A stretch of 64,000 nucleotides of DNA from Gari tellinella (taxonomy: Eukaryota; Mollusca; Bivalvia; Cardiida; Psammobiidae), in the NCBI GenBank assembly GCA_922989275.2, contig OV277857.1, positions 47,779,083 to 47,843,082 on the forward strand, given 5' to 3'. Below the pieces are notes generated by a model. It worked only from the letters and a program-made list of their open reading frames with translations. It was not told the origin of the DNA and did no database searches. Positions 10,381 to 20,827 of this stretch are shown piece after piece. A program made the translations under genes and the position numbers. Position 1 is the first letter of the stretch; each line of letters begins with the position of its first letter.

Positions 10381-11445
10381 TATTGTCTAGAGCTATAAAC
10401 CTATGTAACCCCTGATAAAATGACGGCTGATATCGATGCAGCAAAGCTCACTTATGAGGAAGTCCTCGGGATTGCCAGGTTTCTTTCGTTATATACAACT
10501 TTGTTATATCAGGTCCTTTTTAATATATTAATCATGTTAATAAGAGATAGGGAATAACTTTTTCTTTGCTGTATCAAATATTCTATAGCATCCAATTTCG
10601 TTATAAGCGAGCCTATTTTAAACCTGATCTTTTTCCAACAAAAGCTTTTATAGATATACTCCATAAAAGAATGATCAGTGTAAACAGTTTGAAACCTGGT
10701 GAGACGTCGAGTTTCGAGGTAGTTTTGAATCTGATTGAAGTATATCTTAAACCTTTATGGGTGTTTTTCTTTTTCAGAACAAAGCAACAAAATACGCTTT
10801 AAGGTTTCGTATTGGGAATTGTTTTTATTTCATAGACAGTTACACTATCCCAGATACTGTTTCTCTTAATGTGATAGCTGTCAGTGAAAAGCATGACGAC
10901 AACTGTAAACACTTTAAACTACGGGGGGTTAATTGTGTTATGATCTGCCTTCATTATCGGCTACTGCTAAAGATACTTGCTTCGAGATTTTGTCCATTTG
11001 CCCTATCATTATTTTCGGAGGTACATGTAGAGATAACCAGCTGATTAAGGCAAACTGACAGAAAATCAAACATTTCCATAAGTAGTTTCTTTCGTTTGTC
11101 AGTATATGGGGATTGCCTCCTATGGTCCCTTTTTAGGACAAAGTGGGATACAAAAGTTTTCGATGAAGCATATTGAAGGCTTGAAAAATGTTTCCATGAC
11201 GAAATTGCATGTGACCTCTAAATATATATCATTTCACGGCACTTCATATGATAAAAGAGTAGAAAAAGTATACTACATGTAACTCTAGTGATTTTTTTGA
11301 AGATCATCGAAGGCTTAGAAGTTTGCAACACGGATAGGCAACAGGCAAAAACTTTCAAACAAACGAGAAACATTTACTCCACTGTATCACCTTTTATTAA
11401 CATAATATGTGAATCATTGAGTGATCGTATTGGTTTATTATACAG
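10381..11445. other. Gene A intron, no supported feature
   Basis: Mostly unrecognised sequence. An ATG-led stretch at 10420-10478 (MTADIDAAKLTYEEVLGIAR, then AG|GTTT) looks exon-like but is unsupported. See the hunt section. Confidence 0.35.
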
Positions 11446-11530
11446 GGCGGACTTGAGTAAAGTGAAGGTGAATGAAGGGAATTGGGTGCCCAGTGAGGCT
11501 ACGGACTACGATGTACACGACCTCGTGCCG
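11446..11530 (+). CDS. Gene A, ACOT/BAAT-type thioesterase: exon 3 seen
   Basis: An 85-nt exon between TTATACAG and CCG|GTATAA. One base completes Gln from the previous exon, then ADLSKVKVNEGNWVP and YDVHDLVP follow. The length and position match the variable linker between the ING strand and the acid-residue strand in ACOT proteins. Identity rests mainly on phase and position, since this segment is poorly conserved. Confidence 0.75.
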
Positions 11531-11703
11531 GTATAATGTACACTGACCCCACCACCCTCCCCATTTATATCATCACCACGACATACCCTGCAACTTATTT
11601 TAAAAGAACACTTAATATTGTTTTTGTCTAACGCAAAAAAGACATAAAACAGAAAGTTCCAGTATGAGCCTTCTGCATTACTTCCACCTTGCTGGAAGTT
11701 AAA

Positions 11704-12785
11704 GCCCCGATCTCACTGTCCCGGTGCTGGTCCCGGTACGTCCCGGTGGAGACAGCCGGAGAACCGGGATGGACCGGGGTGGACCGGGATGAGTCGGGGC
11801 GTTTTTTATGAAAAAATAAATTGCGATCTCACATTCCCGGTGTCTCCCCCGGTGGAGTACCGGTTATGAAGCCGGATCTCCTCGGACCTTCACGGTGGGT
11901 CCCGGTGTAGTTACGGTGCAGGGCCGGTCTGTTCCCGAATAACCCCGGAATAACACGGTGTAACCCGCGGTCGTCGCCGGTGGTATCCTGATGACCACCG
12001 GTGTCGTCCCGATCAACCCCGGTTGTTCACTGGTGACGTGTCGACGTTACCCGGTGATCGCCGGAAAGGACATAAACCGGGGCGGACATTATTAGTATAA
12101 ATAATCTTTTGTATCTCGTGGTATATGAGATGAAATACAAACGAAATGCAATAAAATAAAACATAATAATATTGTAGACTGTTCATTTTAATATGAGTTT
12201 CAAACAGTTTGACCGGCGTCTGATCTGGTTACATACTGTTTGTAGTGGACATAAAGACTTTAGCCTGAAGGCATTTATTTATAAAGAAACACTTTCGTTT
12301 TTATATATTAGATTCACCTATACAATAGGGAGGACGATATTATTTCATATTTAAACACAGACGACACGCACACGCTAAAAACAAATGTAGAAATCTGCAT
12401 TCTTTTTTTTAAAAAAAGAAGTCAAATTTATCCCCGCAAACACCCCGGGTTTTCACGGTAGTGACCCGGAGCTGCTCCGGATGTGCCGGTAAAGATCCGG
12501 CGTTGCCCCGGCATACCCGGCGTTGCCCCGGCATTCCCCGGATGAAGCCGGTTCTGGTTTCTGTCCCGGTGACTCCCGATGTCCCCCGGTTGTTTTAAAC
12601 ATTTTAAAGCATCCGGGGATGTTAGCCGGTGGCAGCCGGTGGAAGCCGGTCGATCCCAGATCGAGCCGGTCGTCCCCGGCGCCGCCAAGGTTGTACTCCC
12701 GGTGACTCCCGGCGACTGCCGGTTACTGCCGGTTTGCTAAACCGGGACTCACCGGGGATCCAAACCGGGACAGTGAGATCGTGGC
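11704..12785. mobile_element. CCGG-rich transposable element with TTAA(A) target duplication
   Basis: The ends are inverted: GCCCCGATCTCACTGTCCCG against CGGGACAGTGAGATCGTGGC. Both flanks read TTAAA (11699-11703 and 12786-12790). Terminal domains of ~360 bp are very GC-rich and crowded with CCGG and ACCGG words. The middle (about 12075-12425) is AT-rich and holds a decayed hairpin MITE remnant. No credible transposase frame is present; long frames in the GC-rich ends are compositional. TTAA duplication is typical of piggyBac-like elements, so a non-autonomous relative is plausible. Confidence 0.75.
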
Positions 12786-12904
12786 TTAAAGACATGTACA
12801 TGTTCATGTACACGTATGTCTTTAAAACAATTAATGTTTTGAGATGTCATAAAAACGAGGGTTAAATGTACCCTGTTATTTTGTCTCAATACTTTGGATT
12901 CAGA

Positions 12905-13097
12905 TCAAATCTTATTTTACAAGAACACTTAAGATATTGTTTTTGTCTAACGCAATGAAGACGTGTAGCAGAAATTTCCAGTATGAGCCTTCTGCGTTAC
13001 TACCATCCTGTTTGAAGTAAAAAGACATGTACATGTACACGTATGTCTTTAAAACAATTAATGTTTTTGAGATATCGTAAGAACGAGGGTTAAATGT
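12905..13097. repeat. Second copy of a local tandem duplication
   Basis: This segment (AGATATTGTTTTTGTCTAAC ... GAGGGTTAAATGTA) repeats 11600-11703 plus 12786-12870. The CCGG-rich element therefore inserted into one copy of a ~190-200 bp duplication, and this copy shows the unoccupied site. Confidence 0.75.
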
Positions 13098-13312
13098 ACA
13101 GTGGAGAAAACGTTATTCTTTCCCAATAAACGCGTTTACGCTAAAACTATTATTTGAAATGCAAACAGTTTGAAGCCAGATCAGACGCCGGGTAACCCGG
13201 TGTCTGATCAGGCTCCAAACTGTTTGCTACTCAGAATAAAATAAATAGTCAGAATTATCAAAAAATTGTCATTTATCAGTTTTATTGCAATGCGTTTGTG
13301 TTTCGTTTGTGT
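13097..13312. mobile_element. MITE-1 copy, right end missing
   Basis: Starts TACAGTGGAGAAAACGTTAT and contains the AAACAGTTTGAAGCCAGATC palindrome (about 13165-13232). It stops at the start of the next element (13313), which seems to have truncated it. Confidence 0.75.
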
Positions 13313-13562
13313 TTAACCCTTTGAACCCTAGTCCCGCATATAGGCGTCTTTTCAATCAGTGTACACATGAATAGTACACTTGTCCTGTGCAAACAGTGAA
13401 GACCCAGATCAGAGGGCTCCGAAAGGAGCCCTCTGATCAGGGTCTTCACTGTTTGTCACAATGCCAAACATTGACAAAAACAACCCTTAAAAGTCAGAAA
13501 TGGACTAGACTAAAATGGAAACTGGAATTATCCATTTAAAGTTTCAGGGAGGAAAGAGTTAA
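13313..13562. mobile_element. Hairpin MITE, TTAACCCTTTGAACCC type, copy 1
   Basis: A 250-bp element ending GGAAAGAGTTAA. The central perfect hairpin (about 13390-13456) reads CAAACAGTGAAGACCCAGAT, CAGAGGGCTCC, then the mirror. It is almost identical to 40873-41122 and related to 31782-32033 and 35384-35617. Confidence 0.85.
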
Positions 13563-14628
13563 TGAGTTACAGGACACACAGTGGGTATCGATAAATCTTC
13601 ATCTAACTCTTTCAACACTACATGTAAGTAACTCTTGTGGGTTATTACATGTTGGTTCCCTTGTCGATCTTTTAGTTACCAAATTATACAAACCAGTCTA
13701 CTTGGAATTCTGGGTAGTTTAACAAATACTGGTCTAAATAAGAAAGCAGTGTACATGTAGATCCTGATGGGAGGGCTCCCTCTGATCTGGGTCAATACTA
13801 TTTGAAGATTTAAAAAATGTGTTGAAACCAGAATTTGATCAAACTTGCAGCCTATTTGAATTGGTTTGGTGTTTGTCTCATTAGTTTTTAATTTTTATTC
13901 GTACATATGCACCATTCACCTGCTAAAAACCTATATTGACGCTTTCGGAAAACAGTGTAAAACCAGATCAGACATTTCCTAAAGGAGCTGTCTGACAAGG
14001 GTTTACTCTCTTTTCTAATGGGATTTGTCTGCATGTCCCCTTCCCCGGGGAAGTTTTGCCTTATTTTTTAAGCCCATGTAATAGATCTAGATAAGATGAT
14101 AGTTGATCATAGTGGAATAAGTAGTCGACAGAAGGAAAGGTTAGCTATGAGAAAACCGAATATACTTTAAAGGGGTATTTTTCGTGGTTATTTATATGTA
14201 ACAAACAATGCTAATTGTGGTAGTTTATTTAGTTGAAATCTTGTATTCGTGCACACATCTTTCAAATAAAGAGTCATTGATGATGTTTTGAACAGCTTAA
14301 ATCGCAATAAACGTAGGGGATGGCTTTTAATTATTTATGTTGTTAATAAAACTTGTGGCCTAACCTATTCACTTATAATTATACGTTGTGGTGTTAAACT
14401 TGTACAATTGTATTGCATGTATATGAGTAATGATATTTGTTAAACTTATAAAAGTATTTCAATTATGACATTGTTTAAATCAGACATGTTGTTTAACGTC
14501 GAAATAAGGAGATGGTTGAAACAAAACTCAAGTATGTGTCTGTTATTCATTAATGTTTGTATAGTAGTTCGGAAAGAATATACATGTACTATAATTATAG
14601 CCTATTGTTTTATTTTTGTTTAATTTAG
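13563..14628. other. Gene A intron, repeat fragments only
   Basis: Contains decayed pieces of the TTAACCC hairpin families (about 13603-13660, 13770-13800 and 13950-14010) and otherwise unrecognised AT-rich sequence. Confidence 0.4.
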
Positions 14629-14830
14629 GTATGGCGATATAATCCAAAGGTCTTGAATATCCTGTCAGAGGACGACCAGTGTGTGCCCAATAAATGTATT
14701 CGCATCATGAAACAACATTACACCAAAGACAAGGCCGATAACGATGTCATTATTTCCTATCCTGGTGCAGGTCATCTAATAGAGCCTCCTTACTCCCCTT
14801 GCTACACTGTGATTTTCGATAAATTCTGGG
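14629..14830 (+). CDS. Gene A, ACOT/BAAT-type thioesterase: Asp/His catalytic exon
   Basis: Acceptor TTTAG| and donor GG|GTAAAT. The exon reads VWRYNPKVLNILSEDDQCVP and later SYPGAGHLIEPPYSP. In this family the Asp of the EDD motif and the His of GxGHxIEPPY complete the Ser-Asp-His triad whose Ser lies in the first exon seen. Reading past the donor would give a stop at 14836-14838 after Lys. The downstream exon at 17109 continues the family alignment in phase, so splicing at 14831 is preferred. A truncated alternative ending at 14838, with ATTAAA at 14848, cannot be excluded. Confidence 0.9.
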
Positions 14831-14967
14831 GTAAATGACAACAAAATATTAAAGTATTGTTCTATAAACCCTTTCATTTCTATAATGATGTAAAAACCGT
14901 CTAGCAGAGTTATATCCTCGGTTTAAAATGTTTCGTCAACTTTCATTTGCAAATTTAGAAATAATAT

Positions 14968-15220
14968 TTAACCCTTTACCTGATAGCATTGTTTCTAGTA
15001 TTGAAGATATGTGACTACTTAAAGCAGGTTGAAAGTAAAGCAGAATGCGCCATAAGGCGCATTCTGCTTTACTTTCAGCCTGCTTTAAGCTATTAACTGC
15101 TAGAATAAGGAAATAATTTAATATGACACATATTCATTACGGTATAATTTGGAACTATTTTCTGCAGCGGATGAATAAAATGAATGTGCTAAAAGTCGCT
15201 TCTATTGGGGAAAGGGTTAA
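14968..15220. mobile_element. Hairpin MITE, TTAACCCTTTACC type, copy 1
   Basis: Inverted TTAACCCTTT / AAAGGGTTAA ends. The central perfect hairpin (about 15018-15090) is built on TTAAAGCAGGTTGAAAGTAA and GCAGAATGCGCC plus mirror. The closest relative, at 40050-40299, is in the opposite orientation. Confidence 0.85.
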
Positions 15221-17108
15221 GAAACATTGAATAAAAATATAGCCATATGTAGTCGATTATAGCACATTGCAAACTGTATGGATCAAGCTCAGAAACCGAA
15301 AATTGGGCATCTGGTAAGAAACAATACTGTTTAAACTCTATCGTGTGTTTCAGTAAGCTTTTACCTTACAAATGTCGCCTGTAAATTGTAACAACCTAGC
15401 ATTTTTAAAGAGATCCAAACATTGATTTATCCAACTTCTGTCTATAAACAGATTCGCCCGAAGCTTGTGAAAGATTATATGAAGGGCATGGGTATTGCTT
15501 AAATGTCTGACTTCTAACGCATGTTTGACAATGCTACTAACTACATGTTGTTGTTGATTGGACATATCCATTGTTTTTCAATGAGTGGTTATGAGTCGCA
15601 TTAAAGCATTAACAATATATCAACAGGTTGTGGATCCATATCGATATGAATGAATATATGAGTACAATGTGCAAGGCGTTATTCTTTCTTATAAACGCGT
15701 TTGATTTAAAACAATTAGTTTTATCCCAAAGTGTTTGGAGTCAGATCAGACGTCGGATAATCCGACGTCTAATCAGGCTCCATACTGTTTGCCACTTAGC
15801 TTAACGCATTAAACCCTAGCAACGAGTATACATACTCGTCCTTTACAAACATTGTACCCCTAAACCTGTGAAGAGTACATTAATTTTATCATATGCAGAT
15901 ATTGTACATGTATACCCAAACCAGAGTGCTCTTAAAGCAGTAATTCGATCAAGGTCTGCATTGTTTGTCTTTTTTCTGTCAATACATTGTTTATGGCATG
16001 ACACGATCCGAAATAGTATAATTACATTGACTAGTCTAAGACTTATTATCAATTAAAAGTTGCACGCAGGGTTGAATTATACCCCCATGGTGAATCACTC
16101 TATCCTCCATACCACGTGGCGCCAACGTTTTGCCCAGTTTAACTACAAGCACTGCATGACGCAGGTAACAAAATGACGCCACCATTGATAGCGTTACTAT
16201 CAACAATGTAATGTTTTGGCGGAAAAGTTTTCACAGACTGTATTTATTTGGTTATTTGTATCATGCTTTAATGATGTAAATGGGAGAGAGAAAAAAACAC
16301 CATTCGTTTTGTTGATGTTGGATAGGAATTTCTTCACCTCGGGTCAGAAAATATACGCAGGGACGCGGCAAGCCTCGTCCCTGCATGAATTTTCTGGCCC
16401 TCGGGGGACAAATTCCGCTCCTACATCAGCACTCATGGTGGATTCTTATATTCATCCACAGTATTGATTGTTTTTACGGAGACAACTTGCTGATATGCTC
16501 CTCTGACTGAGAAACAGTGCTGATCCAGATAAGTTGTCGCGATTTCATCGGCAATATTATAACTAACTGTGCAGAAGGTAGTAAACCCATTAAGGGTTTA
16601 CTCTATTAAACGAGATTTTATTCAATTACGGTACTTGAAAAAAATATGCAAAGGGCGTCATGTTATTATAAACGCCATGTAAAATTACGTCACAACAGTC
16701 CTGACGCAAAACCTACATTAAAAAACTATAATTTCGGATTGAATTTGCAAAAACCAGGATTTAAATTACCTTAGTTTTCAGATCCCCAAATGTTGCCCTT
16801 TCGATGTTAAATTTGACTTTATTTCTTTTTGCTCAAATATCCTTATTAACCTCAACAGCTTCGACCCAATTTTCCGTTAGAGGACGTTTGCATTTAGAAA
16901 CTTTTTTAAGTAATTAATATGTTGTTATTGTGCGAGTGTGCATGTAGTTATGTGATGAATAGAATATTTCATTCGTGTCCGTGTTGTATTGAATGTATTA
17001 AACGGGTCATGAAAAACGATGAAAACGAAACTCCACCGACTTTTTATCGATTTTAGATCCTCTATAATACATGTATTGTTTAACATTTATATCATAATTT
17101 TTTTGAAG
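15221..17108. other. Gene A last intron, repeat fragments only
   Basis: Holds a decayed MITE-1-like hairpin (about 15672-15790, GACGTCGGATAATCCGACGTC) and an imperfect inverted pair around 16345-16400 (CCTCGGGTCAGAAAATATAC against TTTTCTGGCCCTCGGG). No exon is recognised. Confidence 0.4.
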
Positions 17109-17398
17109 GTATTTGTCTCTTCTGTGGTGGACATTCAACGCAGCATGCTGAAGCACAAGAAGATGCTTGGAAAAATATATTGCAGTTTTTACATACGAAT
17201 ATTCCAAAGGTTCCCCCGAAGATGTCCAGTTTGTGGAAGGAACTATGGTCAATACGTACAGTGGAGAAAACGTTATTCTTTCCCAATAAACGCGTTTACG
17301 CTAAAACTATCATTTCAATTACAAACAGTTTGGAGCCAGATCAGACGCCGGGTAATCCGGCGTCTGATCAGGCTCCAAACAGTTTGCCACCTAGATAA
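17109..17398 (+). CDS. Gene A, ACOT/BAAT-type thioesterase: last exon with MITE-derived C-terminus
   Basis: The acceptor is ATTTTTTTGAAG|GTATTTG. One base from the previous exon completes Gly, and the frame continues CLFCGGHSTQHAEAQEDAWK then NILQFLHTNIPKVPP. This matches the WGG...HAxAQxxAWxxxxxFLxxNI C-terminus of acyl-CoA thioesterases. Family members end soon after this helix. Here the frame runs into a MITE-1 copy starting at 17257 and ends at its TAA (17396-17398), adding about 46 residues including EKTLFFPNKRVYAKTIIS and EPDQTPGNPASDQAPN. The addition covers the MITE's TIR and the first arm and centre of its palindrome. No disabling change is seen upstream, so the gene may still be functional. 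A candidate AATAAA lies at 17954-17959. Confidence 0.85.
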
Positions 17399-17507
17399 AC
17401 ATGAATTCTCAGAATAGTCCAAAACTTGTACTTTTCTACGTTTTAGTGCTCTGCGTTTGCGTTTCGTTTGCGTTTGAACGGGAAAGAATAACAGATTATC
17501 CACTGTA
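17257..17507. mobile_element. MITE-1 copy inserted in gene A last exon
   Basis: Complete element with TACAGTGGAGAA and TTATCCACTGTA ends and a perfect central palindrome around GGGTAATCC (about 17320-17388). TA flanks both sides. It supplies the gene A stop codon. Confidence 0.9.
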
Positions 17508-17511
17508 CGTA

Positions 17512-17769
17512 TACAGTAGATAAGACGCTGTTCTTTCCCGTTGCAACGCAAACGAAACGCAAACCAAATTCATTACAATGTAGAAAATGACTTTTTTTTT
17601 TACATTTCTAACTACATGCATCTATTATACATTGAGTGACAAACAGTTTGGAGCCTGATCAGACGCCGAGTTACCCGGCGTCTGATCTTGCTCCAAACTG
17701 TTTGAATTTGAAATAATAATTTAAGTGGCAACGCGTTTATTAGGAAATAATAACGTTTTCTTCATTATA
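17512..17769. mobile_element. Decayed MITE-1 copy adjacent to previous
   Basis: Begins TACAGTAGATAAGACGCTGT and ends GTTTTCTTCATTATATA. The central palindrome at about 17640-17705 (GTTTGGAGCCTGATCAGACG) is almost intact. It lies 5 bp from the copy in the gene A exon. Confidence 0.7.
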
Positions 17770-17953
17770 TAATACAAAATCGTGATGGAATCAGCCACAA
17801 CAAGTAATTTCGGTTATCCAACACTTCTGTCAACTGATAATTGGTTATAGAACAATCGCTTTTGGCTAAAAATAGTGTGCTTACGTAGCTTTGATATAAG
17901 TATGTACAATGTATTCTCTTGTTTATGTAAGCATGCATACCGAGAATATTATA

Positions 17954-17959
17954 AATAAA
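17954..17959 (+). terminator. Candidate polyadenylation signal for gene A
   Basis: First AATAAA after the MITE-derived stop codon, in ATAAATAAAATTTG. Position only; no transcript evidence. Confidence 0.3.
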
Positions 17960-18009
17960 ATTTGAAAACAAATTAAAGCCGCATTGTGTTTTTTGAGAAA
18001 CCTGAATAA

Positions 18010-18420
18010 AACGGTTGTTTGGGGTCCCATTTGTCCTATGTGGGACGTGATTCTTTCACAAAAACCGGCGTTGTCAAAGAAATTTGCTGTTCAATTTTTA
18101 TTTATAATTTGTTTGTGCGGCACAAGTAATAATCAAACTGTACCTAAATTTTATATGAATAAATATTTTCAGCATGTTTGGTGAATATCCGATAAAAACT
18201 GTTTGTTTTTAGAATGCAAACATGACTGAAACAGTCATTTTTATTAATTAACAGGCAATAACTCAAAAATACCTTATGCAATTTTAAATGTAATCAAACT
18301 AAACCTTGATTATATATCAATGAACATTTTCAGCAAGTTTGTGGAAGATCGGATAAAAAATATTCGAGTTAGAGAGCGGACAAAAAAGTGTGATAGTCTA
18401 ACTGACTGATGGATGGATGG
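18010..18420. repeat. Two-unit tandem repeat, ~160 bp
   Basis: The segments AATCAAACTGTACC ... TTTTCAGCATGTTTGGTGAA and AATCAAACTAAACC ... TTTTCAGCAAGTTTGTGGAA are parallel copies about 160 bp apart, each followed by ATCnGATAAAAA. The block ends with a TGATGGATGGATGG run. It resembles dispersed mollusc repeats of the CAATAACTCAAAAATA type. Confidence 0.55.
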
Positions 18421-19376
18421 TCGAAGGTAGATACGGTTGCACACGGTGAAGTTGATTCCGGCTGTATCACGAGATACTAAGCCGTGTGGTAATGTTTATG
18501 TCAGACGTTCTATTTTCGGTTTGTTATGATTTTAAATCGCCCTTTTTGGTGATTTAGGTCCGTCTTCATCATTTCATAGATCAGTTTGGCCCATAAGAAT
18601 GTTCAAACATAATAATTAACCGTTATTGTATTTTAGACATTTAGAAAAGGTCTGAAAACACAATGAGACTTTAAGGCCACTGTTATACTGTTTATGATTC
18701 AGTGTGATTTTTACTGAGACAATAAGACGACTCATACATCGTCGCGTACCTTATTTGCATATGATATATGAAAATAACAAATAATGTTTTGGCTAATTAT
18801 GTGGCTCCTAAATGGTTTGAACGCTTTTTCTATGGTTTGACCTACTTTGGAACCATATATAACCTCGATAAATGAATTGCCTAGCTCATGACAAGATGGC
18901 AGCAAGAGCTTGTGCTACAATATTGCTCCTGAAGTGGCCGAACGCTATTTCCTCAATTTTACCTACAGACCTAATGAGAACATTTCATAAAGATATAACT
19001 AAAATATTAGTAAAAATACAACTTCTAGAAGGCTTTTAAATGTTGGTGGTTTTTGTATATATTACAAACACGGAAAATGGCCACGCCCTCTGGCGGCCAT
19101 CCTTTTAACGTATCGAAATTATTTGAACAACGGAGGGACTCCGGAAACAGCGGTATCACAAAAGCTCACCTTGAGATGAAACCAACACTGTTAAATTGTC
19201 AAAATGAATTCGACTCAATTGGAAACTGGTATGTCATTTGAAGTTTCAAGGGTGAATGTGTTGACAACTGTGGTTTTTAAAATTGTTCGGCTTGAGAAAA
19301 CGAAATTTAGAAACACACGTGCGTGTGTGTACCTTAACCAATTAGCGCCTGGTCAGGATTCAAATGCTGTGACGCC
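18421..19376. other. Intergenic, repeat-like, no gene
   Basis: Contains GCACACGGTGAAGTTGATTC-type repeat sequence and a CCACGCCCTCTGGCGGCCATC segment (19081-19101) similar to the TGGCGGCCATG units at 61400-61800. No coding exon is supported. Confidence 0.4.
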
Positions 19377-20111
19377 GCGCAAGCTAAGGTGGCACAACGA
19401 CGTAACGTCAAATTGCGTCAAATAATGATGGGGCTACGTCAATTATGTACAGTCGCATGACAGATTACACGTTCATGTATATAAATAGAACTGTTTCTGT
19501 TATAATTTACTTTCAGCATATAATTAATGTAAACACATACGGCATATGATTCTTTACAGTAACACACATATATAACTGAACATTCTGCACCACGTTAAAT
19601 GTGTATCTGAATGATAGAAAAAACTGATGCATTATACCTGGGTCAAAGGTGATAAAGAGTTTAGTTTGAGTTGAGTCTGAGATCGTTCTCAAGTATTTGC
19701 TTATTCAGACTTGAGCTTTTGAAACCCGAGTTACCAAATGCTTGAAAAATAGTTTCAGATTCAGATCAAACTCTTATTGACATTTGGGCTTGGATATATG
19801 ATAGAAGCTTAAAGCAGGATGTAAATAAAGTGGTAAGCGCCTTAATGTGCATCTTGCTTTACTTTCAATCTGTTTTAAGTGGTAACATTTCGTCAATACT
19901 AAAATCAGATTTAAAGGATTTAAGACAGATATTTCAGAATTCGCCTATGTATATAGATCTAGTCTGATATCTGAATGGTGCCGTTTGACACGCCTACTTC
20001 ATCACAAATATATAAGACACTTTTTGCTGGAACAGTTGCTTTAAAAATCTTAACTAAGCTTTGGTGAAACAAGTTATTAGTCAGAGCTTGTAAATAATTC
20101 CCATGTATAAC

Positions 20112-20140
20112 GTTATTATTATTATTATTATTATTATTAT
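20112..20140. repeat. ATT microsatellite, LINE 3' tail
   Basis: About nine to ten ATT units directly at the 3' end of the LINE (AAT on the element's strand). Confidence 0.9.
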
Positions 20141-20226
20141 ACCAGATTTATATAGCGCTCTTTTCACACAGGGGTTGTGCGTTCAAAAGCGCTTCACATG
20201 AAGTTACACAAATGTACCTACAAACA

Positions 20227-20690
20227 AGAAAAGACAAAATAACTACAATATGATCTAAAATAAACATGAATAAACATATATAAGACAGCCCCCAAAAAGG
20301 CGATCACATTACTCCCATCAATCAGCAATGAAGCAACTGGCTTCTGATTGTCGACCGATAGAAACAAATGTAGAGCGCCCAAATGCAGGCCGCCAGGAAA
20401 AGACAAATAACTACAATTAGATATAAAATAAACATAATAAACGTACAAAAGACAGCCCCCAAAATGGCGATCACGTTACCCCATCAATCAAGAGCAACGA
20501 AGCAAATGGCTTCTTTATGCGGACTGATAGAAATAACAGTAGAGCGCCCAATGAAGGCCACTAAACATACAGAAGACAGCCCCCAAAGCGGCGATTGCAC
20601 TACCTCAACAATCGAGAGCAACGAAGCAAATGGCTTCTTTATGCCGACTGATAGAAATAATAGCAGAACGCCCAATGCAGGCCGCCCAAT
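20227..20690 (-). repeat. Tandem duplication in LINE 3' UTR
   Basis: Two full units (20227-20397 and 20398-20563) and one partial unit (about 20570-20690). Shared anchors are GACAGCCCCCAAA at 20284, 20451 and 20574, then GGCGATCACnTTACCCC, CTGATAGAAATAA and GAGCGCCCAATG. Unit lengths are about 171, 166 and 120 bp. Confidence 0.85.
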
Positions 20691-20827
20691 GTAACATAAC
20701 TAGGACAAATAGCATGCGACAATAACTAAAATTTCTATAAGAGACCGAAAACCCGATAATACTCCAGAAACTCCCATTTGGACCCACAACATCTACAGCA
20801 AGAACATATCGCATAGGTAGCAGTGTT

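Noticed and set aside
10136..10444. 102-residue frame on the - strand (and similar ones at 33322, 43422 and 17315)
   Set aside because: These frames are antisense or sense readings of MITE-1 copies; the repeated QTVWSQIRRRVTRRLIRLQT peptide is the hairpin read through, not a protein family.
12428..12865. Overlapping open frames on both strands
   Set aside because: They arise from the GC-rich, CCGG-dense end of a transposable element; no family motif, low-complexity Pro/Gly/Arg composition.
14831..14838. TGA after FWGK as the natural end of gene A
   Set aside because: A GTAAAT donor precedes it and an exon at 17109 continues the conserved C-terminal family segment in the right phase. Kept only as a minor alternative.
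16216..16467. 83-residue frame with inverted GTCAGAAAATA/TTTTCTGGCCC words
   Set aside because: Looks like a decayed small TIR element; no homology or splice sites to support a gene.
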